Shown here: in pieces, positions 31,471 through 42,180 of the stretch
Layout of the letters: each line of letters starts with the position of its first letter
How positions within the stretch are numbered: position 1 is the first letter of the stretch
From: Oscheius onirici
Taxonomy: Eukaryota; Nematoda; Chromadorea; Rhabditida; Rhabditidae
Direction: 5' to 3'
Assembly: GCA_932521025.1 (NCBI GenBank)
Contig: OW051473.1
Span: 9,672,001-9,736,000 of the forward strand
Length of the DNA: 64,000 nt
Notes under the pieces: generated by a model
Told to the model about the DNA's origin: nothing
Databases searched by the model: none
What the model saw: the letters and a program-made list of their open reading frames with translations, nothing else
Position numbers and translations under genes: made by a program

Positions 31471-33140
31471 ATGTCTGATCTCACTGAATCTCTAGCTGGT
31501 GTTTTTATTCTGTTTGTAGTAAGTTTCCATTGTTACTTTCAAGCTGCTTATTTATACTTTGTTTGAACTTTTAAGTATACGGTTCACAGATTTGAGATTG
31601 AGGACTGACATTCTTGTGCAGATCAAATTATGTCCCTATGTCTCTCTGTCTCAATTCAGCGGGGCTAAACTGAAAAAAACTAAAGGAGACTTTTCAATTC
31701 GCGTCAAATTCCACTTCTTGTAAATGAGGTGGTGCCACGTAATCTTTTTGGGTCCAAAGACTGCCAAACTCAACCAAGTCTTTTCTGAGTCCTCTCTGAG
31801 GTACGTCGTCTCGGAGAAGCCTGAGTAGCTTGGGGCAGTTAATTGTTACCCTAAACCACGAAACACTCGTTTCTTCGGAATGAAGCTTTACTTTACAATC
31901 AAGAGAATATCGGTGCCGTTTTGTCGAAAAACTAGCCTAATTTTACCCCCACAAACTTACTGTATCTCAGCCCGGTCTGATCACAATATGCTGTTCTCTC
32001 TACATGTTCTACTCTTTTCAACACTGCCCAACCAATCGATCTCCATTCACTACCATAGTAATTGCTAGATCTGCAGCCCATTTTGGAGATGGCCTTCTAT
32101 ACGGAATATTCATACCGCTTAAGATTCTACTGTAAGAAACATAGAATTCAGTCCTAAAATGATCTAGCTACTACAACGGAATAGTTTTGTACAGCCGACC
32201 AATTGACGGAATGGCAGTACTGTTTTGGTCTGTGCTCACTCCGACCGAAGTATTTCTGTCACTGAATCGCATGGCAGCAATCAACTGTCCTTCTCATTAT
32301 TCGACGCTCTTTTCTATGAGGAATACTACGGTGAGTCTACAGCTTTCTTAATTCTTTTTGAATGAACCGAATAATGGGACAGATTTGTTCTTTGGAGTCG
32401 ACTTTGAGCAAACAGAACGGGTGATAATAACTCAGTATAATAACAAAGACATATCACCTTTTCGGAAAATGTCTCGGAGCATTGGAAAAGTCATCTAGTC
32501 TGTGGACATAAACCAGACCAGACCAAAGAGGAAAATACGTACAGGCTTGTCCAATCGTTTCGGGACCCAAAACCCTTTTTATCAATTAAATATGAGAGTA
32601 AAACACATATTGATTTCAGATCCTGGCAATAATTTCCTGGGCCATTGGCATCGCACTGTACTGGTCACATTATGGTGAGTATGAGACACTAAAAACAACC
32701 TTTTTAGGATGCTGGGTTGCATTTGACCCGTACTCTTTCAACTTAGCATATCCTTCTCTTGATTGTGCCAATTTTGACCTTTTTGCCTCCAACTACATAG
32801 TCTTTCCGATTCTCTGCATTTCCCTCACATTGGCCATGGTCGCCTTCGGTCAAATCATTGGAAGATCTCGGAAGCAGGGTCTTCTTAGCAGCAGAAGACA
32901 GTGGCTGCTCTTTGCTCAAGCTCCAGCTCAGATCATCTGCTGGAGTTTTGCGACCTTCACCTGGGTCTACAACATACGAGATCTTTATGATGGACACTTG
33001 TGGAAGTTGCTAACAGGGCCGTTCATTCAGATCATGTCACACTGCTTGGAGAGGTTTGTTTGCTCTTCTGAATAATATACTCAATTTTCAGTGTCATAGT
33101 TGTATTCTTTCACTTTGTCTATAAGAGAACTCGTTCCTAG
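31471..33140 (+). CDS. Seven-pass chemoreceptor, Srx/Srv type
   Basis: Six exons (31471-31518, 31971-32131, 32168-32330, 32620-32674, 32708-33053, 33092-33140) keep phase throughout and give 273 residues. Visible hallmarks: helix 1 after FILFVPGLITICC, helix 2 with GDGLLYGIFIPL, the end of helix 3 with FLSLNRMAAINCPSHYSTLFS (the NR...P..Y..LFS pattern of nematode Srx/Srv/Srt receptors), helix 5 (FPILCISLTLAMVAF), the cytoplasmic RRQWLLFAQ before helix 6 and HCLESVIVVFFHF in helix 7. It is slightly short for the family. No internal stop, so likely functional, expected in sensory neurons. Introns 1 and 3 are 452 and 289 bp, the others 33-38 bp. Confidence 0.85.
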
Positions 33141-34112
33141 AATCTTACCCTTACTGATTCATAAACCTTTATTAGATGTTCTTTCGTTTTGTGCTTGACC
33201 ACATTCAGAAAACAGGTATATGACCCCTGAGAATGTCTGGGTCAATCAAAGGCCGCCCCTATGTGTCACACCTTCCGTCTCAGTTTGAAACTTGGACTCT
33301 CCTACTCTGCCAACAACAAGAGATCCGCAATGCCACCCTATTCAATTTGGTTCTATAAGCAAATAGAGCCTCTATAAATGTTTACTGGTTCTCAGTTTCG
33401 AAGTTTTCTCCCCCTGTTGTGACGTGCCAAAAGTGTGGATTTCATTTCCATATGGGTCAAAGTTTGAAAATTTCTGAAATGTTTTGCGACATGATCGAAA
33501 AAATAACTAAGCTTTAAAAATTTCATTACCAAATGTTCTGTAGTCAGCTATTAAAATATGAAATCCTTTTCACATCAATGAACGTATCCAAGGTCAAAAA
33601 CTAGAAACACGAAAACATGCAAACAAGTTTCGAATATTTTTTAGTCGTGACATGTATGGTTTCGAGATTAAGAGTCAGGCGTATACGTTGGAAACACAGA
33701 TTATTCTATTTGTCAAACGTAGGAAGCTTTTGAAATCTTACTGTCTTTTCAAAAACTACTGAGCGATATCAGAGTCTTATTACTTTTTGGTAGTTTCCGT
33801 AGGATTCTTATCTATTAAAGTAAGATTGCGTATCTTCCTAGAATCTTTTCCTCTTCACATTTTGAAGAGGAATATCTATTGGCCAAAGATTTTTGGAATT
33901 GTCACCAGTTTCCTTTAGTTTTTTTTCCGTTAAGACCAACAATGTCAGCAGTAAAAACAGATGTCAGATAACGATTCGGCCTCTTTAATAGCGATTCTTG
34001 GCATACTGCATTCGCCTCCTTGAATAGGAAGATACTAACAGTTTTCTCAAGAAATTTTCACGTTCCTAGGCTAGTAAGGTTGCCACCTCAATATGTCGTT
34101 CAGTCGCTAACT
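33141..34112. other. No gene supported
   Basis: A/T-rich intergenic sequence without coding signals. Confidence 0.5.
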
Positions 34113-34765
34113 TTAATCTTCGAATAGTCGAAAGTAGTCAAAGGATGAAAGTCTTCCTAGTTCTTCCACACTAACCAAAAAGCACTTTTCTGCCTTGCTG
34201 TTCTTGCAAACGACGCCATAATAGTCTGATGTTGCACCGTTGCTTACGACACTTCTCCTCGCGGTCAATTTCACAATTTTCTCGCTCTTCTGGCTTCTTG
34301 GATCTTTCCTGATTTTTAGCTGCCGAAAATATCCATTCTCATTGTCTCGGAAGATTATCAAGCTTTTTATGCTAGTCCCTACGTCCATCCTTTTAATATC
34401 TTCTCAGAATACATCCATCTTTCGGCTCAAGCCTTTCAAAATGTTAATCTGCTCACTGCCCGTTGCTTTTTGTTCAGGATTGTACGAAAACGGGATTTTA
34501 CACCAGGAAACTACATGATTCTATCCTGATTTCATCAAGAGGGTGGTCAAAACATCTTCCTTCTTTCTCGAGTTCAAGAATCTCATCTCAGATTCTTGCT
34601 CCTTTGAAATAATAAACCAGAAACAAGGGGATCTGGCGTTCACTTCCGGATGGTAATCATATTTTTCCTCGCGGTCTTGCTTACATTCAACAACATCTTT
34701 TGTTCGAGAGTCTCGTTCTCTTGTGGTCGGAAATAGTGAGCCTTTGACTATGCTTGCTTACAACC
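34113..34765 (-). CDS. Candidate gene, unknown; two coding blocks
   Basis: The downstream block (34113-34388) opens after a TTAAAAG acceptor and reads MDVGTSIKSLIIFRDNENG, KIVKLTARRSVVSNG, YYGVVCKNSKAEKCF and ends FDYFRLFED. The upstream block (about 34532-34765) reads RDSRTKDVVECKQDREEKY, CFWFIISKEQESEMRFL and ends in TAG after LLMKSG. Both look coding, but the splice that would join them was not found, so they may be two genes. Charged, with scattered cysteines; no known domain. Confidence 0.42.
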
Positions 34766-35010
34766 TTTTGTTTAACTTATAGAGTAGACAAAAACAACGA
34801 AATCAACTGTTTTTTTGTCTTATTTTGTCAACTGTCTTATATTTTCCCGCATTTCCGATTTAACCAATCCGTAGTCCATACAAAAAAATCTGTACTGGGA
34901 ACTAATTTTTTAATAGTCGACTACTGTGCTGTTCAGTATCCACCTATCTTATTCTTAACATCTTTTCTCCTATTCTCCAGTATCAACCACACTCTGTATT
35001 AAGCAGTATA

Positions 35011-35275
35011 CTTGGGCGCCCGAGTCAAAGGCGCAAACCTGGTGTCACGTTTTTCTCAAAATTCTCTCGAAACACCCTTGGCGTCATTTTTGTCATAAGT
35101 AGGTACAGCCCCAAGGAATCTCCAGCAAAAATGACGCCAAAGATGTATCGTTAAATTTTCGAGAAAATCGACTCGACTCGGACCTACTTATGACAAAAAT
35201 GACGTCAAGGGTGTTTCGAGAGAATTTTGAGAAAAACGTGACACCAGGTTTGCGCCTTTGACTCGGGCGCCCAAG
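35011..35275. mobile_element. Foldback MITE with 94-bp inverted arms, TA target duplication
   Basis: The arms 35011-35104 and 35182-35275 are reverse complements with a single mismatch. The ends are CTTGGGCGCC...GGCGCCCAAG and TA flanks both sides, as for Tc1/mariner-type insertion. The 77-bp centre holds a diverged partial copy of the arm. No coding capacity. Confidence 0.9.
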
Positions 35276-36140
35276 TACAGCTTACCAAGAGACACAGAAC
35301 ATACCATGTTATAACCGCATGTTACGCCAGCAAGCTCTTAGTACAGATCTTTTGGGAAAAAAACAATCCAGAGGAGAAAACAGAGTCATTCAAAACCAGC
35401 TCTTCCGTGTAAGCAATGCTTTTGCTCTCAGTAAATCTAGTCTGTGTAGGCTTCAGGTATGTATAGCCTACCTTCCAGGAAAAGAATTTCTCGCTATCAT
35501 ATTACACAATTGTTACGTACTAAAGAACGCTTTAAGTTTGTGCAGAATCTTGAGCATTGAACGCTAGCCGTGTCATTTGGGGCCGTTCCTATCGGGTTGA
35601 AAAGTCAATTTCCTGATTGCTCTAAAATAGACAACGATTTTGTCTCCCGTTTTTGAAATCCCGTCAAACATCAGTTTAACACATCGTTTTGAAGTAATCA
35701 CAGAATAGTGATGATCTTTGGGAAAGGCTTGTTCTCTCAAGCGTCAGTCTTATTCCTTCCCCCCTCTCAAGTCTATTGAAAGATGTGAAAACTAATTGCT
35801 CGGCCTGGTTCTTCAGCACCAAATGATTTCTTGAAAAGCTCAATTAACAAACAGCACTATTAGATGATGTCGGTTTATGATTTTTCAAAAAAAAAAAAAA
35901 GTACTCTTCTTTTTGTTCAATTTCTTCCAAAGAATGTGAATTGCTCAGCGCTCTCCCACGGCTTACTCACAATCACTGCAATTTAATTAGCTACTAGTCT
36001 GTACCTTTTCTCTCGTGACCCCCTGCACAAACCAGATTCCTAATCACGTTAACAATTGTATTTTGGCGAGTTGACCTTCAGAGAATGGCCTTCTGTTGTT
36101 ATTCTCGATGTTCTGAAAATATCACCTCTCTGATTTCTAT
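35276..36140. other. No gene supported
   Basis: Short frames only. A poly-A run lies at 35887-35900. Confidence 0.5.
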
Positions 36141-37096
36141 TCAGCTATAGTTCACACTTGAAATCCCACCTTCGTGGGAAGAACTTTTGACGACAATGTC
36201 CGTTCGAAAGACATAAATCACAAAACTCTCCATTCTCGGCGGCTCAATGGCGTACTCGTCTACGAAAATGACGCCTTTCGATAAAGAACAGGGAGTAAAA
36301 AACCCCCTGCGATTATCCTGGAAATCGCCGGAGATCAACGTCTTGTTTATTTAGACAGTTTATCCTTCCCGAAGCTTCGGTTTTCCGCATATCAAATTTC
36401 GAAACTTTTCGGTTGTTCCCTACGTGTTCTCAGCGATTTACAAAACGTCAGAACCTTGGGCTGTATCTAGCTTTCTAGCAACTCAATTTTATCCAAAGTT
36501 TCTGACTTTTCAATGAGGAATTTTGCATACCCCTCAACGTGACAAACTCTGTTCAAAGAAAGAATACTTACAGTAACCCGAAATTTACTTCGCTCGGGAC
36601 TCTTATTTACAGATACAGATTTAGGCAGCCTAACAGTCTTCTTACAGAGTGAAATTAAAATTTCCGTTCTTGTCATATATGAATCGCGTAAGATATTCTG
36701 GGTAACTGTATACAATCGTCTATAACAAACTTTAAACTTTAGTCCAATGTTGCTGCATCTTCAAATCCCAAGTCGTTTTCGCTACTATTCTTGGTAGCTC
36801 CATAACACTTTGAACACTGGTCTTTTTCGTTTTGATATGGCGTTTTGTGGTTGAAACCCACGCCTGTTGTTACCCACAGTTTAATACACTTACATAGTTG
36901 TACAAAAACATCGTAGAAGACGACAAAAATAGTATATTAACTTATGTGAATACATACAAATAGGTGGCACGTCCAGTGTTTTGTATTTAGTCTCCTGAAC
37001 ACTCAGTGATCTTCTAACTTTTACGGCAATTTTTTCAAGATTCCTAGAACCCACTGGATCAAATGCTAGGTGACACAAATTGCTCCTTCTATTCAT
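36141..37096 (-). CDS. Candidate minus-strand gene(s), unknown
   Basis: Coding-like blocks: 36894-37096 (AFDPVGSRNLEKIAVKVRRSL, donor GTATGT), 36737-36892 (GFNHKTPYQNEKDQCSKCYG then SSENDLGFEDAA and stop), 36467-36700 (ILISLCKKTVRLPKSVSV, HVEGYAKFLIEKSETLDK) and 36141-36322 after a TTTCCAG acceptor (FVDEYAIEPPRMESFVIYVF). Each reads well but the joins are not settled, and there may be two genes. No domain recognised; the CSKC pair could bind metal. Confidence 0.38.
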
Positions 37097-37946
37097 CGAA
37101 AAACTGGAGCTCCGGCGGCTCCTGATCCCACTCGGTTCCTCGTAGTAATTGAGCCCCCAATGTGTGGTCTTCTCTGCATTACCGAGTAGAGTTTAAACTG
37201 CTTGAACCTTTTCTCTCATTTTTCGAAGAAGAATAAATGTGTTTGTTTACCCAAGAGTGAGCGAGTGAACGACAGAAAGATCGCTGTTTCCTTATGCATA
37301 ACTCAGTCCTTATACAAATTGACCCGTCTTCATAATCCGACCGCTTTTTTCGACTCTTGAAGGTGTTCAACGTAAGACTTCCTCCAAGAAGCTCTTTTCG
37401 TTTCCTGAATTGGATGTCATAATAGAACCGCAAAAGGCACAATGGAGGCTGCAAAGGGCGCACCCGTTTTTCTTCTCCCCTCCCGTTGCAGTAACCATCA
37501 TCTTAGAAGCCTCAATCCCGATGGGAGCTCATTCTGTCAATCCACCCCTCCTCCGTTCGCTTTTAGGTTCTCCAGACGCTTAAAAAACTTCTTGTCAGTG
37601 TTGCAATGTCCTAGCACGAATCTCATATCCTTTTTAGAACAAACACTTCCTCTTAGTTGACCATAATAAGTCGACCCACGCTTCCTCATACAACCCAATT
37701 TCCGTTGTTTGGAGTCCAGTCCGAGCCATATATATCAGCAATTAAGTGATTTTGGCGGGCAATTTGTTCCGTAGGTCAGTTCTTTCCATTTTGAGCTCGA
37801 AATTAGTCTCGTGAGCCTGTTTCGTACATGTCTGTCTATCTTTTGCCTAGGGTTTTCCATGATTCCCACAATTTTTCTCCTTTTTATTTTCAATAATCTA
37901 AAAAGGTTTTTTTTCAGTTTGAAAATTTCGTCTTCCCGTCGGTCAC
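37097..37946. other. No gene supported; 5' flank of receptor gene
   Basis: Minus-strand frame 37179-37463 is charged and may include an exon, but has no support. Positions 37903-37918 form a T-run ending in CAG just before the receptor, a possible trans- or cis-splice acceptor. Confidence 0.4.
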
Positions 37947-39334
37947 ATGTGTCAAGTCTACATCGAACACGTAGATGATCCCTCCCTTCAACCGACGATT
38001 ATTCTACTCTTTGCCTGTATATATGGTTTGGAGTTTGTTCTTGGAGTTGGAGGAAATCTTGCCGTTTTATATCTTACCCTAAGAAATCGGCAGCTTCAAT
38101 CAGTTCAAAATATGTTGTACGATCCGTATTTATACGGAAAAGTCTCAAAATTTCAGCATGTTGAATCTGGCACTGTCAGATCTAGTAGTCTGCGTCTTTT
38201 CCCTGCCAATAACGCCAGCAACGAGTATCTTCAAAAATTGGTACTTTGGTGATCTTCTGTGTCATAGTCTGCCCTGGCTACAGGTATGAATCTCGTTAAA
38301 TGGTACATAACCAATTTCCAGGGAACGAGCATCTTTGTGGCGACATTTTCATTAGCAGTAATAGCCATCGACAGATATTGCCTCATAGTTAAGCCTCATC
38401 TGCGACGAATATCGAGAAAGGTAATTGAAGACAGTAATTGAGGGTACATATCACGTTTTGCAGAATGCCCGCTGGATAATGGCGATACTTTGGGGCACTT
38501 CCGCTCTAATGACTCTACCGTACTCTTGGTACATGAAGGTGGTTGACATTGAAGGTCTCTGTGGAAAATTCTGTACGGAGGAGTGGCCAGATGACGATGT
38601 GAGACGGTATTGAGGCCAAAACAAACTCGTATTAACAGCTCATCTTTTTACAGATATTACACAATTTTCGTCATGGTCTCTCAATTTTTGATACCTTGCA
38701 GTGTCATGTTCTTTTGCTACTTTTGCGTCTTTTCGACCCTACGAACCAGGACGCGCAATAAATTAAAGTGAGCCGGAAAAAGTCTCATCAAGCATTTCTA
38801 TGCATTTTCAGGAAGCTGAATGAACGATCGATCGTGTTAGCGGCCTCTATGCCGCTTATGACGGCGATAGTTAAGGTGGATCAACAGTGTCAGACTGTCG
38901 AAAAGGTATGGAAACGGCTTGGATTTTGAAATGTGCCTGTTTTAGAGCCAGAAAAAGTGTGAACTAGTCTCTCAGACACGGAGAAACGTCTGCGTTCTGG
39001 TCGCTTTTATAGTAGTCTTCATGTCAAGCGCTCTCCCACATAATGCAGCTTCCGTGGCTCTGGAATTCACCGACGGACAAATTTTTGTTCAAGACGGCGT
39101 CAACTACTCGTATCTGGTTAGCTTAATTACGCACAGGTGGGAGGAAGTGTACAACTTTTGAAAAACAACAGTTTCAGCATATTTATGCTAAACAACGTCG
39201 CCAATCCGATCCTTTACGGCTTGCTCAATCCGAGTTTCGTAGAAATGCTCAAGAAGACTGTCGGAGAATGGAGAGTCTCAATTAGAAACATTAAGCGACT
39301 AGAAACACTGTCTACCGCTAGTACTGGTGTATAA
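37947..39334 (+). CDS. Rhodopsin-family neuropeptide receptor, NPR/NPY type
   Basis: Eight exons (37947-38113, 38157-38283, 38322-38420, 38464-38606, 38654-38767, 38812-38905, 38946-39136, 39178-39334) keep phase and give 363 residues. Class A hallmarks: GVGGNLAVLYL in helix 1, NLALSDLVVC in helix 2, a cysteine before helix 3 (LLCHSLPW), IDRYCLIVKP (the DRY box), a CGKFCTEEWP second extracellular loop as in nematode NPR receptors, SALPHN in helix 6 in place of the common C-W-x-P, and NPILYGLLNPSF in helix 7. It should bind a neuropeptide (NPF, FLP or similar) and signal through a G protein at the plasma membrane. Introns are 38-47 bp. AATAAA lies about 35 bp past the stop. Function class is firm; ligand is inferred. 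Confidence 0.92.
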
Positions 39335-39812
39335 GCTTTGCTAATGACGCAATGTACGGGTACAAGCACCAATAAAGAACGAGTATTTTTCATCCCACTA
39401 CGTTTCATTCTCCCCGTAAAGACATCTTTATTCCGATACCTCCACACTAGATCTGGAATGTTATGCCTAGTCAGCCAAGTATGGGGAACGATTCAGTTAG
39501 CTCATTCGCCGCATATTCGCCTCATAAAAGCTGACTGACAGATACAGAAGACTACACTAAAATCAAGTCTACTTTTTCACGAGATTGTCTCTGAGATCAG
39601 ACCATTCGCAAGTCTCTACAGTTTCTGCGCAGCAATGTCTTTGACTTCGTCTCATCTTTTATTTAGCTGTCTTTCTGTTTAATTTGTCTCTGAAAAAGCC
39701 TCAGCTTTGCTCAAACTCTACCACAAGAACGTTCGGACTCTGTAAATGTCCACTACTCGAGCTATCAAGATCCTACTGAACTTCAAAAAAGCTCCTTGTT
39801 TCAGCGTCGTTG
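39335..39812. other. No gene supported
   Basis: Convergent 3' ends of the receptor and the minus-strand gene that follows. Nothing else seen. Confidence 0.5.
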
Positions 39813-40030
39813 TCAACTAAGAAGATGTTGACATCTTGCTTTCTTCCTGCGACTCATCCCGGAAATGTGTGTCTTGCGAAGATCCTCTTCGTAATGGAAC
39901 AGGGAAGCTACAGCTTTGGAAAGAGTGAAAACAAGCCTCTTGTTAAAGATAGTATTTCTTCCTATGACTGTCTCGATGTGTTTTGAGTCAAAACTTTTGA
40001 CGCTCACAGTTCCCAGTCTGGTCACTTAGT
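39813..40030 (-). CDS. Candidate terminal exon, unknown basic protein
   Basis: The frame reads TRLGTVSVKSFDSKHIETVIG, then KRLVFTLSKAVASLFHYEED and ends in a basic tail (RRKKARCQHLLS). There is no ATG at its head; a weak CTAAG acceptor at about 40026 could start the exon. No upstream exon found between here and the gene at 40200. Confidence 0.4.
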
Positions 40031-40199
40031 CTACCTGCGGAAGTCTGCCGATATACGTTACCAAGTGAATAATCTGCCCGATGTCGAAAATATTTATTGC
40101 CCATCTTGGGGACGTATATTTAACACACAAGATGATACTCTCACAGTTTTCTGTCTCAGTACTGATATGGGAAGATTATGCTAGGCTCTACACTCTTCT

Positions 40200-42180
40200 T
40201 CAAACCGGTGAGTTGCGATGTATCTGGTGATACTGCTCGTCAGTGTACTAAAAAGCTCATTTTTGAGATTTCAGGAAACTACCTGAAGACTCTTCTGTCT
40301 GGCTCGCAGACGTCCTCTTCTAGGCTCCGTGTGACAGTCCACATCTTGGGAAAAGCCTCTCATCATTGGATTGCGTTTTGGAGTTCCCATCTCCTGTGGT
40401 CGGGCTCGACTCACAGGTCTGGCAAGAGGAGTATACACTGTGTGAACCTAAAGCCTCCAGTATTCCTTTCCCCACTAAAGTACCTGGAAAAGAGCGACGT
40501 GTCCGCAGTTTCTCACTCGTAATCGTTCGCACATATCTAATGCTTGCACTGTGTTGACAGGATGCAGTATTGAGCCGAATTCACACAATAACAAGTAGGC
40601 GAACGGGCGTGATGGACTGGGATGTCTGAATACGGGAGGTGCGGATGTCTGGGCTCTCTACCTTCCGAAGTACCGCAACAGGGATATCCGACGCAGATTC
40701 CAGGTTCTTGGCGCGTATTTGTAAATCTCACGCGCGCCGGTCCAGTTAAGCCATGTTTTCTCCAAATGGGCTTGTTTCGTCGAATCATCGAGCAATTTGA
40801 AGCCGACTGTGATAAATCCCGCGTGCCGGTGTGTCGGAAGCCGACTTTCGGCGGCCGCAGAGGTTTTTTGGATAGAGTAGACCTCTTCATAGCCACCTGA
40901 ACATAGTTCGGGAATAGTGATCCAAACGAACCATAAAGTGATCCTTTGCTGGCACAACAATCTCTAATCATGTCATCCATTTCATTTCTTCGCTGGTACG
41001 AGTCGCCGTCAACAAACTGACAGAGATGTAGGAAGGGGAAGAGCGCTGAAACAATTCTCTTCTTTTTTGGAATCAGTCAAGACTAACGTTTGCTTTCCAC
41101 ACATTTGAGCAAGACTCCTTCTGAATAGTGCTGAGACTCGCGAATTCGATGACATTCGGAAATTGCCTTTTCGTATGCTGCGTCTTCGCGCTCAAATCTG
41201 AAAATGAGATCATCAAGAAGGTTTTTGGACTTTGACAAAAGAAACAGTTTCACAAAAGCAAGTTATAGTAAAGTTTCCCTGTACATCTCGAACAACGTAT
41301 GTTTTGGAACCGTAAGATAATTACCACAACAAGTGAGGTCCGTTATGCCGTACCTTTTTGCTAGCTACTTTATAGCGATACTTATAGTTGTGAGGTCTTC
41401 AAACCGCTCTGAAATTGGCTCAGATGACCTTGTTTAGATATCCTTGCCAAGAAAATATCTGTCACAAGCATTGCCGCCACTATAATTTTTTGCCTCGTTT
41501 CAGCTACCAGTTGACTTTCCAGCTCTAGTAATAACAATTTACTCAATGAACTACTACTTAGGTCAAAGAGTTATCGAGACTAGCTTCACAGACGGAACTC
41601 GAACAGTTCAATACCTATTTTCGTCTTAAGCTCAAAAAATCGCAGCAAGTTCATAGCGTGCTGCACGCACCCCAGCCCGAAACACTTCCAACTTTACTCC
41701 AAAAACAACTTACACACTCGTTCCTTGGCCGACTTCAACGTCCTCTGGACTGGCCACAAATCCGAGAAAGGTACTGCGATCGGGATTAGCTGGACCCTCA
41801 CCCACGTAGTCGATCACCTCCTCACTTCTCTAAAATTGGCAAGCTTTATCCCACGCACTCGATGTTTTGTTTGTTTGTCCTTATACTCCCTCTCTACGGT
41901 GTTCCGGATTAGATGGGATGACTCAAGTCGGGACATCTTGACTTTGAGATCTAATCTCTCGTATAGAACCAAACCTTGATGTTTAAGGATTCGTAAAGTA
42001 CATTAATATCTTTGTGACCCACAGACTGAGAAATAATTCCCAAGACATTATTCTCCGATTTTTTTCGGATTTCAAATGCAAATTACTTTAAGTGAAACAG
42101 TTTAACTTGCTCAGGCATTAAAATAGGGGACAACTGAGAATGTCTGAGAGCATTACCATGTAATCGTCGAGGTCGACCAT
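40200..42180 (-). CDS. Unknown protein of 378 residues, 11 exons
   Basis: Exons: 42157-42180, 41975-42025, 41718-41829, 41429-41524, 41369-41408, 41088-41197, 40932-41045, 40662-40896, 40484-40625, 40283-40447, 40200-40247. Phases agree throughout. It starts MVDLDDYM; then GHKDINVLYESLNIK, VIDYVGEGPANPDRS, a helical part (ESQLVAETRQKIIVAAML), a cysteine-containing middle (ISECHRIRESQHYSEG, LHLCQFVDGDSYQRR, IRDCCASKGSLYGGY), a globular part (HAGFITVGFKLLDD, WLNWTGAREIYKY, LLLCEFGSILHPVNT, LRVRNCGHVALF) and a basic C-terminus. No signal peptide or membrane helix. The intron 41409-41428 would be only 20 nt (an acceptor 12 nt further gives 32 nt). I do not recognise a family. Opposite-strand open frames here are shadows. 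Confidence 0.65.

Noticed and set aside
37947..38252. Reading the first block of the neuropeptide receptor as one uncut frame
   Set aside because: The block contains a 43-bp intron (38114-38156); removing it restores the helix 1-2 sequence NIMLNLALSDLVV.
40178..40980. Long open frames on the plus strand (40178-40522) and in another minus-strand frame (40537-40980)
   Set aside because: They are shadows of the 11-exon minus-strand gene, whose splice phases agree and whose protein has better composition.
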